Positions 57,464 through 64,000 of a DNA stretch of 64,000 nt are shown piece by piece. The stretch covers positions 100,105 through 164,104 of the forward strand of contig JAGGDU010000123.1 in assembly GCA_018457135.1 (NCBI GenBank). The letters run 5' to 3'. Position numbers and translations under genes: made by a program. Each line of letters starts with the position of its first letter. Positions within the stretch are counted from its first letter, which is position 1. The DNA is from Trichodesmium erythraeum GBRTRLIN201. GTDB lineage: Bacteria; Cyanobacteriota; Cyanobacteriia; Cyanobacteriales; Microcoleaceae. The notes beneath the pieces are model-generated. The model saw only the letters and a list, made by a program, of their open reading frames with translations. It made no database searches and was not told the origin of the DNA.

Positions 57464-58216
57464 GTGCAAATTACTAAACGTAACATTAATTTAACAGTTG
57501 ATGACAGTTTAATGCGTGTATATGTGGCAACCCCTAAACCACCAGGAACTTACCCAGGTATTATATTTTACAGCGACATCTATCAGCTAGGAGGCCCAAT
57601 AATTCGTCTAGCTAACTATTTAGCAGGATATGGTTATGTAGTTGCTGCCCCAGAAATATTTCATCGAACAGAGTCAATAGGTCTTGTTATTGAGCCAGAT
57701 GACTTAGGGCGGATGCGGGGTAATGATAATGCACGTCGAACAGCAGTATCTGAGTATGATGCAGATACCCAAGCTGTTATTGAATTTCTCAAAGCAGAAA
57801 GTTCTGTTGCCGCGGATCAAATAGGAGCTATGGGTTTTTGTATTGGTGGCCATTTAGCCTTCCGGGCTGCTTTTGAAAAAGAGATTAAAGCTACAGTGTG
57901 TTGTTATCCCACCGGCATTCCTAGTGGCAAGTTAGGTAAAGGAGTTGCTGATACTATTAAACGAGTCAGTGAAATTAAAGGTGAGATACTTATTGTTTTT
58001 GGTAGTAAAGATCCTCATACACCAGAAAGCGATCGCCAAACTATGATTCAAACTCTAGAGCAAACTGGTGTAACTCACAAAATTTTCTTATATGAAGCAG
58101 AGCATACTTTCATGCGTGATGATGGTTATCGTTATGACTCTGTTGCAACGACTAAAGCTTGGTCTGAAATCACACCTTTTTTTAATAGTGTGTTTAAAAA
58201 TAATGGTAATAAATAG
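57464..58216 (+). CDS. dienelactone hydrolase family protein
   Basis: A 250-residue cytosolic alpha/beta hydrolase. The catalytic triad of dienelactone hydrolases is visible: C126 in 'GAMGFCIGGH', D183 in 'FGSKDPHTP' and H214 in 'EAEHTFM'. The GTG start is supported by GGAGGT six bases upstream. The family opens lactones such as dienelactone, but in cyanobacteria the substrate is unknown. Single-gene unit in a region of decayed elements. Confidence 0.92.
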   Translation: MQITKRNINLTVDDSLMRVYVATPKPPGTYPGIIFYSDIYQLGGPIIRLANYLAGYGYVVAAPEIFHRTESIGLVIEPDDLGRMRGNDNARRTAVSEYDADTQAVIEFLKAESSVAADQIGAMGFCIGGHLAFRAAFEKEIKATVCCYPTGIPSGKLGKGVADTIKRVSEIKGEILIVFGSKDPHTPESDRQTMIQTLEQTGVTHKIFLYEAEHTFMRDDGYRYDSVATTKAWSEITPFFNSVFKNNGNK

Positions 58217-58607
58217 ATTAGGAGTTACCCCCGGGAGCCCTCAGTTTTTAGGATAAATCCTTATTTTTAAGAATAGACACCTAGGAAAAAACTAAGTTTC
58301 AGGGCTCATGTGGGTGGTTTTTGGAGATATCTCCAGAATTATATTAGTTAAGACTTACGCAGAATAAAGTAATTCTTTCATTGCCAGGGAGAGTCTTTGG
58401 GTTTCATCTGGGTAGCAAAGTAGTCTGTCAGGATAGTAGTCTCGAACATTTAACTGAACTTCAGCCCTAATAAAAATCGCAAAATCTCCAGCCGAAGGTA
58501 GTTAAACGGTTTTTTTCAACTATTCTGACTGTGGGTACAATAGCTAGCAATACTTAATCCATGGAGTCTTTTGATCTACTGTATCTATGTAAATGAGGAC
58601 TTACCCA
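58217..58607. other. intergenic region with element ends
   Basis: A weak inverted repeat (GAGCCCTCAGTTTTT near 58237 and AAAAACTAAGTTTCAGGGCTC near 58285) may be the terminator of the hydrolase gene. AAGACTTACGCAG at 58351 and GAGGACTTACCCA at 58593 are ends of the AGGACTTACG family in the same orientation. No gene. Confidence 0.4.
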
Positions 58608-59349
58608 CCAAGCGCCATTTTTAGTAAAGTTTAATGGTATTTTTCCCCTACAAAACGGAAAAACAACGGATAGAGTCTACGTAGTAGAAAGAATAAATTT
58701 AGAGATTGATAGATTAGTTGCTCTAGCTACAAATAAGCCTGGTGTCAAACCACTGCTTGTGAATGGGAAGCCACTAAAAAGTGTCAATTAACTATAAAAC
58801 ACAAGGGTAAAGCTAAGTACCAAAGTGTGCTCAAAGACCAGAAAAAAACTAGCCATAAGATTGAAGGGTTAACCTATCACCGAAATCGTTTTGTGGAGAA
58901 TTATCTGCATAATACCAGTTTCTTAGTGGTTGAGTATTTAAGCACAAATAATATTGGTACTGTAGTCATAGGCAAAAATGATAATTGGAAACAAGATGCA
59001 AACATCGGTAAAAAAAAACATCAAAACTTTACCCAAATACCCCCCTATAAGCTAATTCAACAGATAACTTATAAATGTCAACTAGCTGGGATAAAAGTCA
59101 TTGAAACGGATATTGTTACACCAGTCAAACTTCTGCACTTGACCAACAGCCACCAATTAAATATGAAACTTATGGAAGTAAACGAGTCAAACGTTGTTTA
59201 TTCAGGAGTGCAACTGGTATAGTCATTAATGCCGATATCAATGGCAGTCTTCAAATTTAAGACAATAAATTCCCAGAGGCATTTACTGCCGAGGGAATAG
59301 TGAGTTATGCGGTAGAGCCTGTATTGGTTAATCTAATATCAAGATAAAA
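58608..59349 (+). pseudogene. TnpB (IS200/IS605-type RNA-guided nuclease) remnant
   Basis: Broken frames read in order 'VALATNKPGVKPLLVNGKPL', then 58827-59222 with 'SHKIEGLTYHRNRFVENYL', 'IGTVVIGKNDNWKQDANIG' and 'FTQIPPYKLIQQITYKCQLA', then in another frame 'RVKRCLFRSATGIVINADIN' and 'FPEAFTAEGIVSYAVEPVLV'. These are successive blocks of IS605-type TnpB, including the last RuvC motif (D-x-N-G). At least three frame or stop lesions and the missing N-terminus make it non-functional. No TnpA is adjacent. Confidence 0.85.
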
Positions 59350-59660
59350 GCTGTTAGGATTTTCTACAGTTTTTTTTCGTACAGTTAAGAGCAAATTGAG
59401 AACACACTTCTTTGAACAAAAACTCTTCTAGGAAGACCCTTACAGTTGTCTACCATGAGAAAACTGCTATAAGTCCTGTTAGACTTTTCTCAAAGCTTTG
59501 TAGTAATCGTTTTTCCCTAAGATGAAATAACTATAATAATCCTAAATGATTTGTGAAAAAAACTCTAGGGGTTTGGTCATATCAATCCTATTTTTGGTTA
59601 GGTAATGAGAGCAAACCCCCTTAGATAAAACATTACAACCTATTAGGCGAATAGCTGTAT

Positions 59661-60209
59661 TTAGGCAGATACTTGATCTGGGAAATATTTCTTGAGTTTT
59701 TGTAATTTTGGCGGAATTGAAAATACACAATAAGGTTGATAAGGATTCTTGTTAAAATAGTTTTGATGATATTCCTCAGCTCTATAATAATCCTTCAAAT
59801 CAACTACTTCAGTTACAATGGGATTTTCAAATGTTCCATTATTACCCAAGGTCGAAATTACTTCTTGAGCAATGTCTTTTTGTTCTTGGGAATGACACAT
59901 AACAACTGAACGATACTGAGTACCAACATCATTTCCTTGTCTATTGGGTGTTGTGGGGTCGTGAGTTGCAAAAAATATTTCTAAGATTTGACTCAGTGAT
60001 ATTTTCTCAGTGTCAAAGGAAACTTTGACAACCTCAGCATGACCAGTTTTTCCAGAACATATAGACCTATAGTCAGGATTTTTAGTATTTCCTCCAGCAT
60101 AACCAGATTCTACTTCTTTTACTCCCACCACAGATAAAAAGACAGATTCTACGCACCAGAAGCATCCACCACCTAATACTATTGTATCTAACATTATTGT
60201 CATCTCCAA
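59661..60209 (-). CDS. msrA: peptide methionine-S-sulfoxide reductase
   Basis: A 182-residue enzyme that repairs oxidised methionine (S-epimer). The catalytic motif G-C16-F-W-C lies near the N-terminus, followed by 'GYAGG' and 'HAEVVKVSFD', and 'FFATHDPTTPNRQGNDVGTQYRS' type substrate-binding block (split across about 95-117). Start could be ATG 60209 or the third in-frame ATG at 60194, which gives the more usual short N-terminus. Isolated gene among decayed elements. Confidence 0.95.
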   Translation of the reverse strand: MEMTIMLDTIVLGGGCFWCVESVFLSVVGVKEVESGYAGGNTKNPDYRSICSGKTGHAEVVKVSFDTEKISLSQILEIFFATHDPTTPNRQGNDVGTQYRSVVMCHSQEQKDIAQEVISTLGNNGTFENPIVTEVVDLKDYYRAEEYHQNYFNKNPYQPYCVFSIPPKLQKLKKYFPDQVSA

Positions 60210-60540
60210 ACTTTGGTATTAAACTCTATTCAATATTCATTGTAAACTGATTACAGAGCAATAGGTTTTAGATCAAGATAGTTATCAGCCTTTGTTGAAA
60301 AAATTGTTAGTGGGACTTACACAACTTCATGAGTTAAATTAGGCTATAATGTTTGTTAAATAAGAGTTTTACCTCAAAGCTTTCTGAAGATAAGACAAAC
60401 AACCCCTAATGATATGCCTCCTTACTTTTAAAGGAGGTGCCAACAGTTTGATAATTGTTAGAAAAATCCACCTCAAAAAATAGGATTCCGCCATTATCTA
60501 GGTGAATGACTAGGAGAGAATTAAAGGAAAAATATATGGC
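60210..60540. other. intergenic region
   Basis: No gene. GGGACTTACACAA at 60311 is another AGGACTTACG-family end. CCTCCTT-ACTTTTA-AAGGAGG near 60417-60437 forms a 7-bp hairpin of unknown role. Confidence 0.35.
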
Positions 60541-61610
60541 AAATGGCCAATAACTCTATTGGAGTAGTTTATAATTGGCTAAATCATTTCACTCCATATT
60601 CTCCTTGGGAGAGTACTCAAATAAATCAACCTCTCCTAAAAAGAATGAATAAACCTTCTCAAACTAAATTCAAGAAAGGATTTAGCCTAATTTTAGACGA
60701 TTCTGGACACTGAAAAAGTGGTAATTTTACACCTGGAGTAGGGCGACAATACATTGGAGAAATGAGTAAAAAAGATAATGGGATGGCAACCGTAACAACC
60801 CATTATGGCTGATGACAAAAAAAGTTTCCTTAATAACATTAAATTAGATCAACATTCAAGCTTTTTACCACAGGTCAAAGATAACAAATTATTTCAGAAA
60901 AAGCAGGATTAAGGAATAGTATAAATAGACTCTACTTTGACCAGAGCTTATTGTTTAGTAATAGTCTTAATTGATTCTGCCTTTAGCAATAATACAAGAT
61001 TTTTGAAAAAACTCAAAGACTGGGAATTAAAATATGCGCGGAGGTATGGTCAAAAATCGAAAAATAGTAGTTAAACAAAAATCATCTCAAGAAATAGAAA
61101 CTAGAAGAGATGAATGATGAATTAGGTAAAACCATACCAAAATAGGACTTTGAGCGAGTGATATTAAGTGTAGAAAAACTAAAAAAAGTTTGGTTTAGCA
61201 CATTTAAAGGTTCAGTTTCACCCCTTCAAGGAGAAAGAACTTTCCCTATCGCTATGAATGCTAGTTCTATAGAAAAGGCAACATAAATTGATTATTTTAT
61301 TACCAATGTTGACAGGTCAAAAATGACATCTGAATGGATAGTAAATACCTACTTAAACAGAAACTGGATAGAGGTTTTTTACTGAGAGACGCTTATGATA
61401 GTTGGGATTAAAAGAATATCAAGTAAGAGATAAATAGATACAAGATAGCGATTTTATCTTAGTATGCAAGTGCTTATACTTTTATCACTTAGCATAAGCT
61501 AACTGGAGAAAGACAAAGGCAATAGGGGAATAAATCTTTGAAAACATTTACTGATGCTGATAAAGCTTTTTGTACAGCTATGTATGCACCGTTTTTTTTG
61601 ATTGGTTGAA
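60541..61610 (+). pseudogene. IS701-type transposase remnant
   Basis: Successive fragments, separated by stops and frameshifts, read 'KFKKGFSLILDDSGH', 'KSGNFTPGVGRQYIGEMSKK', 'VTTHYG', 'LKKLKDWELKYA', 'FERVILSVEKLKKVWFSTFK', 'GSVSPLQGERTFPIAMNASS', 'IDYFITNVDRSKMTSEWIVN' and 'YLNRNWIEVFY'. These are the conserved blocks of IS701-family transposases, with the DDS-type and E-containing catalytic motifs in the expected order. More than ten lesions; inactive. Confidence 0.85.
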
Positions 61611-61753
61611 TAATAATACTATTGGTTTTTGCCTCTCACAGAAAAAGTTTGGGCTATATTTTGGTTTAAAAGTTGTATAAGTTCCACTAGGTTCAAAAAG
61701 TGCTTCCCACTAGCTGTGACCTACCTAACTTAACTAGTGTTTGAAGTTCTCTA

Positions 61754-62120
61754 TCATATATTGTTGGTATGCCTAATGGGCATGTTTCTTTTCGTCTTGG
61801 TTTTGCTATCGGTGACTTTGCAGGTAGGGCTTGCTTTCATAAAATGCGATTTTAGAAGATATACCAAGTTAAATCTTGGCATGAGGGGCAAATTCTTAAT
61901 GCCATCAATTCCAGCAGTTTTCTTACCTTGGTTGTCTTGGGTCACACCTCTAATAGCTAGAAATCTTGCATAATAACTCTTGCTCAGAAGTTTTTGGTAA
62001 TTATGCACGCTGGGGATATCGCCACGGCTGGATCCTATGTAAATTAACTTTTGCAACTTAAATACATATTTTTCTACCCTCTTCCAGTTAATGTCTCTCC
62101 ATTTAATGTTTGGGTTGACA
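61754..62120 (-). pseudogene. group II intron reverse transcriptase remnant
   Basis: Encodes the N-terminal part of an intron-encoded maturase/RT: 'IKWRDINWKRVEKYVFKLQK', 'YQKLLSKSYYARFLAIRGVT', 'QDNQGKKTAGIDGIKNLPL', then degraded 'KTKTKRNMPIRHTNN' where the family has 'KRPLGIPT'. Only RT domains 0-1 remain; the catalytic YADD region is missing. GTGCG (intron 5'-end consensus) occurs on the same strand at 62333-62329, only about 200 bp upstream, so the intron RNA part is also incomplete. Confidence 0.75.
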
Positions 62121-62925
62121 CTGGCTTGACTGGATATATCATAAGTATCTCATACTACACTTAGAAAGAGTTTTGTGTTATTCAATTTTATTTTAAGTTT
62201 TTAGCTTTATTAATTCCTAATAGTTACCATTAATTGCGTCTAATACTGATTACCTCAGCATTACTGCTTTTTAGCCAATCCTACTCCTTCTAAAACCTAC
62301 AACCATTGTTTAGATTGATCAACAATTGCGCACTTTTGTTCTCGATCAATATATTTAGGTGTCGAGGGAGGCGTTTCCTCGTTCCTTTATTCTTTTATTG
62401 CGACTGGTGGGCGTGGGGTAAATTCTCCGAGAGGGTTCGGTATGAATCTCTAGCACATAAGATTATTCATTGACCCTTTTCGCCCTACACTCCATAGCTA
62501 CCTTTGGAATATTTCCACATGACAGAAGTTTGATTACCTTTCTGTTTATCAACTTGTCAGTCTCTGCTATCATTATCGTTTCTGATAACTGTTACTGTCC
62601 TGTATTTAGAACAGCTTTGGGGGTTAATATTCAGTTTCTACCCCGTGGCCTACGCTGTCAACCTGACAACAAGGCGATAGGAATTGCAGTTATAAGGTAA
62701 TAAGGGTTATTCTCCAGTTGAGGTTGTCCTCATGTGTTGATTTGGAACAGTCATTTATATCCTAATTAAAGGCTTAGTGGCCAGCGAGTCACACGAGATC
62801 AAGTCAATAAGCAAAGTTTTTAGATTTACTTTAGATAAATTAGCAATGGTAATTGATTTTAAATTCACTACACATATAATCCTTCTAACAATTTACAGAA
62901 ATTGAATAAAATGCCAATTTTTTAG
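62121..62925. other. region between intron remnant and collagen-like gene
   Basis: Contains a GC-richer stretch (62350-62690) that may belong to intron or transposon debris; its short open frames on either strand are not protein-like. No functional gene called. Confidence 0.35.
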
Positions 62926-62976
62926 CTAAACATTTAACCTTGCAAGTTTTAGTAACCTGCAAGGTTAAATGTTTAG
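62926..62976. terminator. perfect 19-bp stem-loop
   Basis: CTAAACATTTAACCTTGCA (62926-62944) and its exact complement (62958-62976) flank a 13-nt loop. Six T follow on the plus strand, so it looks like an intrinsic terminator in that direction, yet no plus-strand gene ends here. It lies 95 bp past the stop of the minus-strand collagen-like gene and could fold there too, but without a U-tract. Confidence 0.5.
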
Positions 62977-63071
62977 TTTTTTGTGATCAGTAATAGATTT
63001 AAATTACTTATCAGATTTTAGCTATTGAATTTCGTGTCATACCAGTTTTACCTTCCCAGTAAGGTTAAGAA

Positions 63072-64000
63072 TTAAGCTGGTACAACAATGTTGTTATTTA
63101 AATTCTGACCCAAAGGAGTATTTCCTCCAGCTATTCCTGGAAAATCGTCCGCGTTTATGAATTGACCGCTACCGCTAGGGAATTCAACAAAAAGTTGACC
63201 TGTAACCGAATCTTCTATTTGATTCAACTGACGACCTACTGGACTAATTCCAACTAAATTAGGCAGTACGAAGTTGTTAACTCCATCTCCTCCATACTGA
63301 TTACCCACGATATTAAACAACTCATTATTACCAGTAATTGGCAATACTTGACCTTCAAGAGAGAAGAAACCAGGTGGCACAGATAGGCCAGGCCACAAAA
63401 CTATTTCTCCAGTTATAAAGTCTGTGGGAGAGTTGTCTCCAGCAATTATATACCCGATAGGCAATGTTGGGATTCCAGGACCGATAGGACCAGTTGGACC
63501 TACAGGACCAGCTGGACCTACGGGACCAGTTGGACCTACAGGACCAGTGGCACCAATAGGACCAGCCGGACCTACAGGACCTACAGGACCAGTAAAACCA
63601 GGAGCACCATCAGCTCCAGCCGGACCTACAGGACCAGTGGCACCAATAGGACCAGCCGGACCTACAGGACCTACAGGACCAGTAAAACCAGGAGCACCAT
63701 CAGCTCCAGCCGGACCTACAGGACCTACAGGACCAGGGGCACCACTTGGGCCTATAGGACCTACAGGACCTATTGGACCAGCGGGACCAGGAGCTCCAGC
63801 AGGACCTACAGGACCTATTGGACCAGCGGGACCAGGAGCTCCAGCAGGACCAGCAAGACCAGGAACACCATCAGCTCCAGCCGGACCCACAGGACCTATT
63901 GGACCTACAGGACCAGGAGCTCCAGTTGGACCTACAGGACCTACAGGACCTACAGGACCAGGGGCACCACTTGGACCTATAGGACCAATGGGACCAGTAA
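63072..64000 (-). CDS. collagen-like protein with phage tail-collar domain (5' end outside window)
   Basis: The frame is open to the window edge, so the N-terminus is missing. At least 175 residues of uninterrupted Gly-X-Y triplets rich in Pro and Ala ('[16 protein letters not shown]') form a collagen triple-helix region. The C-terminal 135 residues are a tail-collar/microcystin-dependent-protein domain ('[20 protein letters not shown]', '[20 protein letters not shown]', '[13 protein letters not shown]'), which trimerises in phage fibres and could nucleate the helix. Internal DNA is repetitive: 63541-63630 and 63631-63720 are identical 90-bp units. Likely an extracellular fibre. Collagen-like proteins are described from Trichodesmium. 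Confidence 0.88.
   Translation of the reverse strand, partial: TGPIGPIGPSGAPGPVGPVGPVGPTGAPGPVGPIGPVGPAGADGVPGLAGPAGAPGPAGPIGPVGPAGAPGPAGPIGPVGPIGPSGAPGPVGPVGPAGADGAPGFTGPVGPVGPAGPIGATGPVGPAGADGAPGFTGPVGPVGPAGPIGATGPVGPTGPVGPAGPVGPTGPIGPGIPTLPIGYIIAGDNSPTDFITGEIVLWPGLSVPPGFFSLEGQVLPITGNNELFNIVGNQYGGDGVNNFVLPNLVGISPVGRQLNQIEDSVTGQLFVEFPSGSGQFINADDFPGIAGGNTPLGQNLNNNIVVPA
63541..63720 (-). repeat. two identical 90-bp units in the collagen-like gene
   Basis: Both units start GGACCAGTGGCACCAATAGG on the plus strand and agree at every base; each encodes ten Gly-X-Y triplets. A sign of recent repeat expansion. Confidence 0.9.

Noticed and set aside
62470..62700. Plus-strand 76-codon open frame near the intron remnant
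   Set aside because: No family, no ribosome-binding site, and it lies in debris next to the minus-strand RT remnant.

Overview
The window reads as a filamentous, non-heterocystous marine cyanobacterium of the Trichodesmium/Okeania kind (inference). It is strongly AT-rich and has many GCGATCGC (HIP1) octamers. Typically cyanobacterial genes include a fused pyrF-pyrE, DUF928, an orthocaspase-CHASE2 protein, a CADD-type protein and large two-partner-secretion (TPS) exoproteins. It also carries a phosphite uptake and oxidation cluster and a collagen-like protein. Intergenic space is large and littered with small inverted-repeat elements and decayed transposases. There is one tRNA (Glu, UUC), no rRNA and no CRISPR array.

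Layout. 0-7 kb: a GST-like protein, a small copper-handling group (multicopper oxidase plus DUF411 protein, with two small membrane proteins opposite), an unknown gene and coaE. 7-12.3 kb: a 1748-residue protein fusing a TPS secretion domain to a CHAT protease domain. 13-18.4 kb: a methyltransferase, then ptxA-ptxB-ptxC-ptxD for phosphite import and NAD-dependent oxidation to phosphate. 18.9-33.8 kb: housekeeping and unknown genes separated by long AT-rich gaps (CADD-family protein, EamA transporter, tRNA-Glu, SLH lipoprotein, DUF4231 protein, coaX split by a frameshift in a run of ten A, a triple-repeat secreted protein, pyrFE, miaB).

34.4-49.4 kb is the most interesting block. Forward: TpsB transporter, TpsA exoprotein with perfect-period 192-bp repeats, and a TPR-CHAT protease. 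Convergent: a seven-blade WD40 protein with an HTH-like N-terminus, a small unknown protein, an orthocaspase-CHASE2 fusion and a DUF928 protein. Then comes an ECF-like sigma factor whose upstream region carries six direct repeats spaced exactly 11 bp. Two different caspase-clan peptidases, a secretion pair, a WD40 sensor and a sigma factor sit together. I infer a linked signalling, proteolysis and cell-surface system; no member alone proves this.

49.4-56.3 kb: a secreted small protein, a DUF4347/SBBP/RTX adhesin-like protein and a frameshifted beta-barrel-like envelope protein. 56.3-62.7 kb: a decay zone with a phnE-like permease remnant cut by an inverted-repeat element, a TnpB remnant, an IS701-type transposase remnant and a group II intron reverse transcriptase remnant, among which dienelactone hydrolase and msrA remain intact. 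63-64 kb: a collagen-like protein with a tail-collar domain that runs off the window edge.
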